A stretch of 61,648 nt of DNA from Rikenellaceae bacterium (GTDB taxonomy: Bacteria > Bacteroidota > Bacteroidia > Bacteroidales > UBA932), in the NCBI GenBank assembly GCA_900769905.1, contig CAAGIL010000036.1, positions 1 through 61,648 on the forward strand, in the 5' to 3' direction. Below, piece by piece: positions 6,446 through 14,433 of this stretch (positions within the stretch are counted from its first letter, which is position 1; each line of letters begins with the position of its first letter). A program made the translations under genes and the position numbers. The notes under the pieces were generated by a model, which made no database searches, was not told where the DNA came from, and saw only the letters and a program-made list of their open reading frames with translations.

Positions 6446-7870
6446 ATGAAAGATATGAACAAGAACATCATTACAGTAGCAGCTTCCGTATTGCTGAGCG
6501 GCATCGCAGCCTTCGGCATAGTAAAGGCTGCCACCCCTTCAGAAGTCAATACTCAGGTGACTCCTGCCGGACAGTCAGTACGCACTGTCAATTTGTCACT
6601 TTCCGATTATCCTGATTTCACATACGCAGCAGAGAATGCCGTGGAGGCCGTGGTTTATGTCAAGGTGACCGTAAAGAGCCAGCAACCACAGTATATAGAT
6701 CCTTTCTTCCGCTTCTTCTTCGGAGATGAGCCTCAGGGCCAGAGCCGTGAGCGCGTGCGCCAGGGCAGCGGCTCAGGCGTGATCATCCGCGAGGACGGAT
6801 ACATTGTGACCAACAACCACGTGGTCAACGGCGCTACCAGCGTGCAGGTGACCCTGAACAACAACAAGACTTACGACGCAACCATCATAGGCACCGACCC
6901 GGCTACCGACGTGGCCCTCATCAAGATTGAGGAGAAGGGTCTTCCTGTGCTCCAGTTCGCGGATTCCGACAAGCTGCGTCTCGGAGAGTGGGTGCTTGCA
7001 ATCGGCAGCCCTCTGGGAGAGGAGCTGAGAAGCACCATCACCGCCGGCATCGTCAGCGCCAAGGGCCGCTCCATGGCCAATGCCGACGGAGAATTCAAGA
7101 TTGAATCCTTCATCCAGACCGATGCTGCGGTGAACCCGGGCAACTCAGGCGGAGCCCTCGTGAACAAGCAGGGTGAGCTCGTTGGCATCAATACCGCCAT
7201 CGTTTCCACAACCGGTTCATACACAGGTTATTCCTTCGCCGTTCCTTCCAATATCGTGCACAAGGTCGTATCCGACCTCATCGACTTCGGTTCCGTGAAG
7301 AGAGTGAAACTCGGCGTTACAATGTCAGCAATTGACGAAAAAACCGCCCAGGAAATGAAACTTTCTTCCCTTGAAGGCGTATATATACACGAAGTTTCCA
7401 AAGGCAGTGCAGCAGACAAGGCCGGCGTAAAGCAGGGAGATGTGCTCGTGGCTATAGATTCCTCAGCCATCAAGTCCCCGTCCTCCCTCCAGGAGAAGGT
7501 GAACAGTTTCCATCCGGGAGACAAGGCCGTGCTCAAGGTCATCCGTGACGGCAAGGAGCATCAGCTTCCTGTAGTATTCCAGGAGGAAGCGGCCAGCAAC
7601 GGCACGGTTGCAGACGACGGAACCGTAATGTTCTACGGTGCAAGCCTGAGAGCTGCCGAAAAGGGAGTGGAGATCGTTTCTGTGGGCAACGGCAAGATTG
7701 CAAAGCAGGGCGTGGGGGATGGATTCATCATCCTCTATGTCAACGACAAGAAGGTCAGCAAGCCGCAGGACGTGATTGACATTGCAAAGAAGGCCTCAAG
7801 GTCCGTGTTCATCGAGGGCATCACAGCCACCGGCAGACCTGGATACTTCGGCTTCGGCAAGGACGAATAG
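6446..7870 (+). CDS. Periplasmic serine protease of the DegQ/HtrA family with two PDZ domains
   Basis: Envelope protease/chaperone that degrades or refolds damaged exported proteins. From the ATG at 6446 it has 474 residues: an N-terminal signal or anchor helix (about 7-28), a trypsin-like domain with H125 (NNHVVNG), D155 (TDVALIKI) and S234 (GNSGGA), then a PDZ domain (about 280-370) and a second, more diverged C-terminal PDZ. The frame opens at 6395, but the residues before MKDMNKN are not signal-like; ATG 6455 is an alternative. Transcription ends at a strong terminator 23 nt downstream. The gene diverges from dnaN. A DegP/DegQ/DegS sub-assignment is not attempted. Confidence 0.95.
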   Translation: MKDMNKNIITVAASVLLSGIAAFGIVKAATPSEVNTQVTPAGQSVRTVNLSLSDYPDFTYAAENAVEAVVYVKVTVKSQQPQYIDPFFRFFFGDEPQGQSRERVRQGSGSGVIIREDGYIVTNNHVVNGATSVQVTLNNNKTYDATIIGTDPATDVALIKIEEKGLPVLQFADSDKLRLGEWVLAIGSPLGEELRSTITAGIVSAKGRSMANADGEFKIESFIQTDAAVNPGNSGGALVNKQGELVGINTAIVSTTGSYTGYSFAVPSNIVHKVVSDLIDFGSVKRVKLGVTMSAIDEKTAQEMKLSSLEGVYIHEVSKGSAADKAGVKQGDVLVAIDSSAIKSPSSLQEKVNSFHPGDKAVLKVIRDGKEHQLPVVFQEEAASNGTVADDGTVMFYGASLRAAEKGVEIVSVGNGKIAKQGVGDGFIILYVNDKKVSKPQDVIDIAKKASRSVFIEGITATGRPGYFGFGKDE

Positions 7871-7893
7871 ACATTCGGACAGCGTAGTATTTA

Positions 7894-7925
7894 CCGCGGT
7901 CGGGGTGTCCCGGCCGCGGTTTTTT
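7894..7925 (+). terminator. Intrinsic terminator after the HtrA gene
   Basis: An 11-bp GC-rich stem (7894-7904 with 7909-7919, one G-T wobble) around a GTGT loop, followed by six Ts (7920-7925). Strong rightward terminator separating the protease from rpoD. Confidence 0.9.
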
Positions 7926-7972
7926 AAATATCATGCGGCCTAACGGATAAAGGGAAAATTTTTTTAATTAAT

Positions 7973-8833
7973 ATGCGACAGTTAAAGATTACAAAATCCA
8001 TCACCAACCGCGAAAGCGCCTCCCTGGACAAGTATCTCCAGGAGATAGGCCGCGAGGAGCTGGTGTCCCCGGAAGAGGAAGTGGAACTCGCCCAGCGCAT
8101 ACGCAAGGGCGACCAGGAAGCGCTGGAGAAGCTCACCAGGGCAAACCTCCGCTTCGTGGTTTCCGTTGCCAAGCAGTACCAGAACCAGGGCCTCAGCCTT
8201 CCTGACCTCATCAATGAAGGCAATCTCGGTCTGATAAAGGCCGCCGAAAAATTCGACGAGACCAGAGGCTTCAAGTTCATCTCCTATGCAGTGTGGTGGA
8301 TACGCCAGTCCATACTCCAGGCCCTTGCCGAGCAGAGCCGCATCGTGCGTCTGCCGCTCAACCAGGTGGGCTCCCTGAACAAGATCAACAAGGCCCTCGG
8401 CAAGTTCGAGCAGGAGAACGAGCGTCAGCCGTCCACCGAAGAGCTTGCGGAGATGATAGACATACCTAAGGACAAGATTGCAGATACCCTGCGCGTGTCC
8501 GGCCGTCACGTCAGCGTGGACGCTCCTTTCGTGGAAGGCGAGGACAACAGCCTTCTCGACGTGCTCCCGAACGACGACTCTCCGAGCGCAGACAGGGGCC
8601 TTACCAACGAGTCCCTGAGCACGGAAATCGAGCGTGCCCTCCAGATCCTGACTTCCCGCGAGAGGGAGATCATCAAGTCCTTCTTCGGAATCGGCTGCCA
8701 GGAAATGACCCTCGAGGAAATAGGCGAGAGGCTCGACCTCACCCGTGAAAGGGTACGCCAGATCAAGGAGAAGGCCATCAGGAAACTCAAGAAGCCTTCA
8801 GCAAGCAAACTTCTCAAAACATATCTCGGCTGA
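7973..8833 (+). CDS. rpoD: RNA polymerase primary sigma factor, short Bacteroidetes type
   Basis: 286 residues, the short primary sigma form of this phylum, lacking most of region 1.1 and the non-conserved insert. Region 1.2 is visible at DKYLQEIGREELVSPEEEVELAQRI, region 2 at LRFVVSVAKQYQNQGL with FKFISYAVWWIRQSI, region 3 around 140-190, and the region 4 helix-turn-helix at LTRERVRQIKEKAIRKL. Such factors recognise TAnnTTTG / TTTG promoters, and many boxes in this window match. It overlaps argS by one base (TGATG). I saw no consensus promoter in the 47 nt between the preceding terminator and the ATG. Confidence 0.96.
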   Translation: MRQLKITKSITNRESASLDKYLQEIGREELVSPEEEVELAQRIRKGDQEALEKLTRANLRFVVSVAKQYQNQGLSLPDLINEGNLGLIKAAEKFDETRGFKFISYAVWWIRQSILQALAEQSRIVRLPLNQVGSLNKINKALGKFEQENERQPSTEELAEMIDIPKDKIADTLRVSGRHVSVDAPFVEGEDNSLLDVLPNDDSPSADRGLTNESLSTEIERALQILTSREREIIKSFFGIGCQEMTLEEIGERLDLTRERVRQIKEKAIRKLKKPSASKLLKTYLG

Positions 8834-10563
8834 TGAACGCGGAATCATTCATAGCCTTGAAGGCCTCAGAGGCAATCAAGGCCCTTTACGGAGCCGAAGT
8901 GGATCCGTCCACCCTCCAGGTTCAGCCTACCCGCAAGGAGTTCGAAGGCGACTACACTCTCGTGGTGTTCCCTCTGCTGCGCATCACCCGCCAGTCTCCT
9001 GACGCCAGCGGCAATGCCCTGGGCGAGTGGCTCACGGCCAACTGCGGGGAAATCAGCGCCTTCAACTCAGTCAAGGGCTTCCTCAACCTCAGCCTCTCCC
9101 AGCTCTACTGGCACGAGGCTCTCGAGTCCGTTGCTGGCGACCCTGATTTCGGTGTGCTGCCTCCGACCGGACGCAGGATAATGGTGGAATTCTCTTCCCC
9201 GAATACCAACAAACCCCTTCACCTCGGCCACGTGCGCAACAATCTTCTCGGCGCCTCCGTATCCAACCTCCTCAAGGCTGCGGGCAACGAGGTGATCAAG
9301 ACCACCCTGGTCAACGACAGGGGAGTGCACATCTGCAAGTCGATGTATGCCTGGGAGCAGCGTTTCGACGGCGCCACCCCTCAGAGCACCGGCAAGAAGG
9401 GCGACCATCTCGTGGGCGACTGCTATGTCGAGTACGCGAAGATGGAAAAGGAAGACCCTACAGCAATTGACAAGGTGCACGATATGCTCGTGAAATGGGA
9501 GGAGGGCGACCCTCAGGTGCGCAGGCTCTGGGAGATGATGAACTCCTGGGTGTTCGAAGGCTTCGAGCAGACCTACAAGGCCCTGGGCATCACTTTCGAC
9601 AAGACTTATTATGAGCACGATACCTATCTTCTGGGCAAGGAACTCGTCCAGAAGGGACTGGATATGGGAGTATTCGTCAAGGATCCTGACGGCTCAGTAT
9701 GGTGCGACCTCACCGCAGACGGCCTCGACCGCAAACTCCTGCTCCGTTCCGACGGCACCTCGGTGTACATCACCCAGGACCTCGGCACGGCGGAAAGGCG
9801 CTTCAGCGAATACAAGCTCGACTCCCACATCTATGTGGTGGGTGACGAACAGAACTACCACTTCCAGGTGCTCAAGCTCATACTCTCCAAACTCGGTTTC
9901 GGCTGGGCCGACCAGATTTTCCACCTTTCCTACGGTATGGTGGAACTCCCGGAGGGCAAGATGAAGTCCCGCGAAGGCACCGTGGTGGATGCCGACGACC
10001 TCATAGAGAAGATGTACCAGGAGGCGAAGGCCACCTCGGAGGAAAGCGGCAAGCTCGCCGAAATGCCTCAGGAGGAGAAGGACAAGCTCTACTCGATGAT
10101 AGGCCTCGGAGCCCTCAAGTACTTCATACTCAAGGTGGATCCTAAGAAGAAGATGCTCTTCAACCCTAAGGAGTCCATCGACTTCAACGGCAATACCGGT
10201 CCTTTCATCCAGTACACCCACGCCCGTATCTGCTCCATACTCCGCAAGGCCGCGGAGCAGGGCTACGAAGTGAGTCTGCCACGCAATGCCGAGCTCAGCC
10301 TCAAGGAAATCAGGCTCGTCCAGCTGCTCAGCAGCTATACCCGCAAGGTCTCCGAGGCAGCCGATGCCCTTTCTCCTGCCCTGATTGCAAACTACTGCTA
10401 CGAGCTTGCCAAGGAGTTCAACCAGTACTACCACGACACAGGAATACTCAAGGAAGCCGATGCCGGCCTGCGCTCAATGAGGCTCGCCCTCATCTCCGCA
10501 ATCGCTTCGGTGCTCCGCAGAGGAATGAACATTTTGGGAATTGAACTGCCTGAGCGAATGTAA
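8833..10563 (+). CDS. argS: Arginyl-tRNA synthetase
   Basis: Class I aminoacyl-tRNA synthetase charging tRNA-Arg. 576 residues. The HIGH motif appears as HLGH (130-133) after SSPNTNKP, a class I ArgRS feature, and the KMSKS-like motif is EGKMKSREGT. The C-terminal anticodon-binding all-helix domain is present (FIQYTHARICSILRKA onward). The ATG shares one base with the rpoD stop, and its 3' end overlaps the radical-SAM gene by 23 nt, so rpoD, argS and ygiQ appear to be one coupled transcript. Confidence 0.97.
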   Translation: MNAESFIALKASEAIKALYGAEVDPSTLQVQPTRKEFEGDYTLVVFPLLRITRQSPDASGNALGEWLTANCGEISAFNSVKGFLNLSLSQLYWHEALESVAGDPDFGVLPPTGRRIMVEFSSPNTNKPLHLGHVRNNLLGASVSNLLKAAGNEVIKTTLVNDRGVHICKSMYAWEQRFDGATPQSTGKKGDHLVGDCYVEYAKMEKEDPTAIDKVHDMLVKWEEGDPQVRRLWEMMNSWVFEGFEQTYKALGITFDKTYYEHDTYLLGKELVQKGLDMGVFVKDPDGSVWCDLTADGLDRKLLLRSDGTSVYITQDLGTAERRFSEYKLDSHIYVVGDEQNYHFQVLKLILSKLGFGWADQIFHLSYGMVELPEGKMKSREGTVVDADDLIEKMYQEAKATSEESGKLAEMPQEEKDKLYSMIGLGALKYFILKVDPKKKMLFNPKESIDFNGNTGPFIQYTHARICSILRKAAEQGYEVSLPRNAELSLKEIRLVQLLSSYTRKVSEAADALSPALIANYCYELAKEFNQYYHDTGILKEADAGLRSMRLALISAIASVLRRGMNILGIELPERM

Positions 10564-12265
10564 TATACCCACTTCCGTCAAGGAAGTCCAGAAACTCGGA
10601 TGGGACTATATAGACGTCATCTTCTTCACCGGTGACGCCTTTGTGGACCACCCGAGTTTCGGTACTGCGTGCATAGCCCGCTACCTGGAGAAATTCGGCT
10701 ACAGGGTGGCCGTAGTGCCCCAGCCGAACTGGAAGGATGACCTGCGCGACTTCCGCAAGCTAGGCGCGCCCAGGCTGTATTTCGCGGTCAACGCCGGGGC
10801 TATGGATTCGATGGTGAACCATTACACCGCCGCCCGCCGCCTGCGCCACGATGACGCCTATACCCCGGAGGGACAGTTCGGCCGCCGTCCGGACCGCGCC
10901 GTGACCGTGTACACGCGCATACTCAAGCAGCTCTGGCCGGAGGTGCCGGTGGTAATCGGCGGCGTGGAAGCGTCCCTGAGGCGCCTGGCGCACTACGATT
11001 ACTGGGATGACTCCATACACCCTTCGGTACTCGTGGACAGCGGCGCCGACTGGCTGTGCTACGGGATGGGGGAGCGTACGATGCTCGAACTCACCCGTGC
11101 CATAGAGTCCGGCCGCAACCTGCGCCAGATGGAGCAGATTCCGCAAATTGCCTTCTACCGCAAGGGGGAGTGCAAGCTGGAGGGGGCTCTGGTGCTCCAT
11201 TCCTACGAACGCTGCCTGCGCGACGGGAAAGCCTTCGCGGAGAACTTCCACCAGATAGAGACCCACGCCAACATGCTGCACCCGCAGACCATAGTGGAGC
11301 CGGTGGGTGAGGGTTACGTGCGCGTGAACCCGCCCCTGCCGCCGGCTACCACCGAGGAAATGGATTCGTTCTGGGATCTCCCGTTCACCAAGAAACCGCA
11401 CCCGCGCTACAAGGGCAAGCGCATCCCGGCGTACGATATGATAAAGGATTCCATAATCACGCACCGGGGCTGCTTCGGCGGCTGCAACTTCTGCACCATC
11501 GCGGCGCACCAGGGCAAGTTCATCCAGTCTCGCTCGGAGGAATCCATACTCGCGGAGGTGCGCGAACTTGCGAAGATGCCCGAGTTCAGGGGGAACATTT
11601 CCGACCTGGGTGCACCGACAGCGAACATGTACGGTATGCAGGGCAGGGACGCTTCGCGCTGCGCCGTCTGCCGCCGCAAGAGCTGCCTCTTCCCGTCCCC
11701 GTGTCCCAATATGGACAGGGACCACAGCCGCGTGCTGGCACTCTACCGCAAGGTGGATGCCGTGAAGGGCATACGCCACTCGTATATAGGCAGCGGCGTG
11801 CGCTATGACCTCTTCCTGGATGAGAACGGTTTCGTGGACGCGAGCGGGAAGGAGTACCTGCGCGAACTGATGCTCAAGCATACCAGCGGCCGCCTGAAAG
11901 TGGCACCGGAGCACACCGAGGAGAAGGTGCTGCGCTATATGGCCAAGCCTTCCTTCAAACTCTTCGAACGCCTGAGGCGCGAGTTCGACAAAATCAACCG
12001 CGAGTCGGGAACCCACGTCGAACTGGTGCCGTATTTCATCTCCTCCCACCCGGGATGCACGCTCCAGGATATGAGGAACCTGGCCTCCAACCCTTGCCTG
12101 AAGGGCATCTGGATGGAGCAGGTGCAGGATTTTATGCCTACTCCGATGACCACTTCCTCCATCATGTTCTGCACCGGAATCGACCCCCGGAACATGCAAC
12201 CCGTCTTCGTTGAGAAAAATCCTTTAAGGAAAAAGGAACAAAAGTCTTTGTTTTTCAAAAAATAG
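10541..12265 (+). CDS. YgiQ-family radical SAM protein
   Basis: About 574 residues of the YgiQ (UPF0313) family of radical SAM enzymes of unknown reaction. N-terminal part: GWDYIDVIFFTGDAFVDHPSFG, the conserved YgiQ opening that resembles a cobalamin-binding fold. The 4Fe-4S cluster motif CxxxCxxC is C311, C315, C318 (RGCFGGCNFC). Further on come the family segments NMYGMQG and KVAPEHTEEKVL. No in-frame ATG occurs near the expected N-terminus; TTG at 10541 is the most likely start and lies inside argS. Coupled to argS by overlap. A promoter for the next gene lies between its stop and 12296. Confidence 0.92.
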   Translation: MNCLSECNIPTSVKEVQKLGWDYIDVIFFTGDAFVDHPSFGTACIARYLEKFGYRVAVVPQPNWKDDLRDFRKLGAPRLYFAVNAGAMDSMVNHYTAARRLRHDDAYTPEGQFGRRPDRAVTVYTRILKQLWPEVPVVIGGVEASLRRLAHYDYWDDSIHPSVLVDSGADWLCYGMGERTMLELTRAIESGRNLRQMEQIPQIAFYRKGECKLEGALVLHSYERCLRDGKAFAENFHQIETHANMLHPQTIVEPVGEGYVRVNPPLPPATTEEMDSFWDLPFTKKPHPRYKGKRIPAYDMIKDSIITHRGCFGGCNFCTIAAHQGKFIQSRSEESILAEVRELAKMPEFRGNISDLGAPTANMYGMQGRDASRCAVCRRKSCLFPSPCPNMDRDHSRVLALYRKVDAVKGIRHSYIGSGVRYDLFLDENGFVDASGKEYLRELMLKHTSGRLKVAPEHTEEKVLRYMAKPSFKLFERLRREFDKINRESGTHVELVPYFISSHPGCTLQDMRNLASNPCLKGIWMEQVQDFMPTPMTTSSIMFCTGIDPRNMQPVFVEKNPLRKKEQKSLFFKK

Positions 12266-12276
12266 TATCATCTTTG
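12247..12276 (+). promoter_or_regulatory. Promoter for the small acidic protein and ClC genes
   Basis: TTTG (12247-12250), 18 nt, then CATCTTTG (12269-12276), seven of eight matches to TAnnTTTG. It lies 19 nt before the ATG at 12296. The -33 box is inside the 3' end of the radical-SAM gene. Confidence 0.6.
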
Positions 12277-12295
12277 CAGTCCCAAACGATTTGAT

Positions 12296-12670
12296 ATGGC
12301 ACAAGACAATAAAAAACGACACATCATCAGCTACGAGAATATGCCTCGTGAGCTTGCCGAGGCATTTGCGGAAAAGTATCCGAAGGGTTTCAACGATTAC
12401 CTTCCGGATTTGACAAAGTATACCAAGCCCGACGGAACTCCGTTCTATGCGGTGTTGATTGAATTGCCTGAAGACATCTACCTTGTCAAGATCAAGGTGA
12501 AGATCGACGATGCAGACGATATCAAGAACTGGCTCGAAGGAGAAGAAGAGGCTGAGAACGAGGAAGTTGCAGGAACCAGCGGCGCATCTGTCGATGAGGG
12601 TGCCACGCTTCCGGACGACAACATCTCCCAGTACGGCGGGGATGACGATTCCGCAGATTCCGGAGAATAG
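12296..12670 (+). CDS. Conserved acidic Bacteroidetes protein of unknown function
   Basis: 124 residues, no signal peptide or membrane segment. The N-terminal 80 residues look folded (ENMPRELAEAFAEKYPKGFNDYL, then a beta-rich part DGTPFYAVLIELPEDIYLVKIKVKIDD); the last 40 are low-complexity and highly acidic (EGEEEAENEE, GGDDDSADSGE). I recall similar proteins in many Bacteroidales, some misleadingly labelled DNA primase; nothing primase-like is visible here. It has its own promoter and lies 11 nt ahead of the ClC gene. The acidic tail suggests a charged partner or a nucleic-acid mimic, but this is speculation. Confidence 0.8.
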   Translation: MAQDNKKRHIISYENMPRELAEAFAEKYPKGFNDYLPDLTKYTKPDGTPFYAVLIELPEDIYLVKIKVKIDDADDIKNWLEGEEEAENEEVAGTSGASVDEGATLPDDNISQYGGDDDSADSGE

Positions 12671-12681
12671 TTCAGCTGCCG

Positions 12682-14433
12682 GTGGACAGGAAAGTATTAA
12701 AAATCTCTGAGCACAACACCATACTGCTGCTCAGTTTCATAGTCGGCGTACTCTCGGGGTGCGCCGCTGTCATTCTTGACTGGGCGATAGAGCAGATCAG
12801 TTTCCTGCTCAACGGAAACTTCTGGAACAGCAGCGATTACGAGTGGAGCTTCCTGGTGCTTCCGGGCGTGGGAATGTTCATCTCCCTGCTCCTGCTCAAG
12901 TTCGTGGTCAAGGACAACATAGGCCACGGAGTGACCAAGGTCCTGCTCGCCGTGTCGAGGAACGAGTCCAAGATAAAGCCCCACAACACCTGGTCTTCGG
13001 TGCTCACCTCCTCCTTCACCATAGGTTTCGGCGGATCCGTGGGTGCGGAGGCCCCGATAGTGTACACCGGTGCCGCAATAGGCTCGAACATAGGCCGCAT
13101 CTGCCACCTTTCCTACCGCAACATTACCCTTCTTCTGGGTTGCGGCGCTGCCGGTGCCGTGGCGGGCATATTCAAGGCTCCGCTAGCGGGTGTGCTCTTC
13201 ACGATGGAGATACTCCTCTTCAACGTGTCGATGACCACGATGCTGCCGCTGCTGCTCTCCACCATCTCGGCTACGGTGATTTCCTATATCTTCAGGGGCC
13301 AGACTCCGGTCTTCGCCTGCCAGCTGACTCCTTTCAGTATGCCGAACATCCCGTTCTATATACTGCTCGGAATCGCGGCCGGCTTCTTCTCCCTGTATTT
13401 CACCAACGGCACTCTGTGGCTTGAGGACAAGCTGGCGAAATTCAGGAATGACTACGTGAAATGGATATGCTGCGCACTGGGGCTGGGTCTGCTGATTTTC
13501 CTCTTCCCTCCGCTCTACGGCCAGGGCTACGATTCCCTGCACAGCCTGCTGAACGGCCAGGAAATAGTGCTGGAAAGGAAGACCATACTTTCCTTCCTGA
13601 TGCGCGGAAGCTGGGGTGTGCCTCTATTCTTCCTGCTCATACTCTTCTTCAAGATAGTGGCGATGACTCTTACCAATTCCGGCGGAGGAGTCGGAGGAAC
13701 CTTCGGTCCTACGCTTTTCTCGGGAGCCATACTGGGCTTCGTGGTGGCGCGCTGCTTCAATCTTGTGGGGGCCTCAGTTCCGGAACAGAACTTCGTGCTT
13801 GTGGGAATGGCGGCGCTGATGGCAGGCGTAATGCAGGCCCCGATGACCGCAATCTTCCTAATCGCTGAGATTTCAGGAGGCTATGAACTGCTTATCCCTC
13901 TGATAATTACCTCCACGGTTTCCTTCGGAACAGTGAGGATTTTCGAAAAATATTCCATCTACACCAAGCGCATCGCGCAGAGCGGAGACCTGCTCACCCA
14001 CGACAATGACCAGGCCGTGCTCACCCTGATGCACACCAACGACCTGATACGCGACAAATATCCGAAGGTGCAGATTGATGCCAGTTTGCGCGAGGTTGTG
14101 GATATCATCAAGGACAGCGAGGCGGCGGTGCTGGCGGTAATTGACGGCAGCGGCAGATTCCAGGGTATGGTGGATGTGGCGGCTGCGAGAAAGTACCTCT
14201 TCAGCCCGGACAAGTACGACAGCGTGCACGTATACAACATTATGGAGACTCCGCCGGAGTACATCTATTACGGGGAGAAGATGGATACGGTGATGGACAA
14301 GTTCGAGAAGACGGGTGCGTGGCGTCTTCCTGTCGTGGACAGGGGTACGCGCAAGTATCTGGGCTTCATCTCGAAGTCGCGTCTGCTGATGGCTTACCGC
14401 TCGGAGCTCAAAGAGATTTCTGTCGAGGATTGA
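12682..14433 (+). CDS. ClC-family chloride channel/transporter with CBS pair
   Basis: 583-residue membrane protein. The ClC core (about 12-430) shows the three anion-path motifs: GSVGAEAP (118-125, equivalent to GxxGxEGP with E123 as the gating glutamate), GIFKAPLAG, and GGTFGPTLFSG. A cytoplasmic C-terminal region (about 450-580) holds two CBS repeats, which usually bind adenine nucleotides and modulate gating. Translation begins at GTG 12682, 11 nt after the acidic-protein gene, suggesting co-transcription. Its 3' end overlaps the convergent tex gene by 26 nt. Whether it is a channel or a Cl-/H+ exchanger cannot be told from sequence. Confidence 0.93.
   Translation: MDRKVLKISEHNTILLLSFIVGVLSGCAAVILDWAIEQISFLLNGNFWNSSDYEWSFLVLPGVGMFISLLLLKFVVKDNIGHGVTKVLLAVSRNESKIKPHNTWSSVLTSSFTIGFGGSVGAEAPIVYTGAAIGSNIGRICHLSYRNITLLLGCGAAGAVAGIFKAPLAGVLFTMEILLFNVSMTTMLPLLLSTISATVISYIFRGQTPVFACQLTPFSMPNIPFYILLGIAAGFFSLYFTNGTLWLEDKLAKFRNDYVKWICCALGLGLLIFLFPPLYGQGYDSLHSLLNGQEIVLERKTILSFLMRGSWGVPLFFLLILFFKIVAMTLTNSGGGVGGTFGPTLFSGAILGFVVARCFNLVGASVPEQNFVLVGMAALMAGVMQAPMTAIFLIAEISGGYELLIPLIITSTVSFGTVRIFEKYSIYTKRIAQSGDLLTHDNDQAVLTLMHTNDLIRDKYPKVQIDASLREVVDIIKDSEAAVLAVIDGSGRFQGMVDVAAARKYLFSPDKYDSVHVYNIMETPPEYIYYGEKMDTVMDKFEKTGAWRLPVVDRGTRKYLGFISKSRLLMAYRSELKEISVED

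Noticed and set aside
10760..12199. 479-codon open frame antisense to the radical-SAM gene
   Set aside because: Composition follows the GC-rich third positions of the sense gene, with no recognisable domain; the sense product is a full YgiQ protein.
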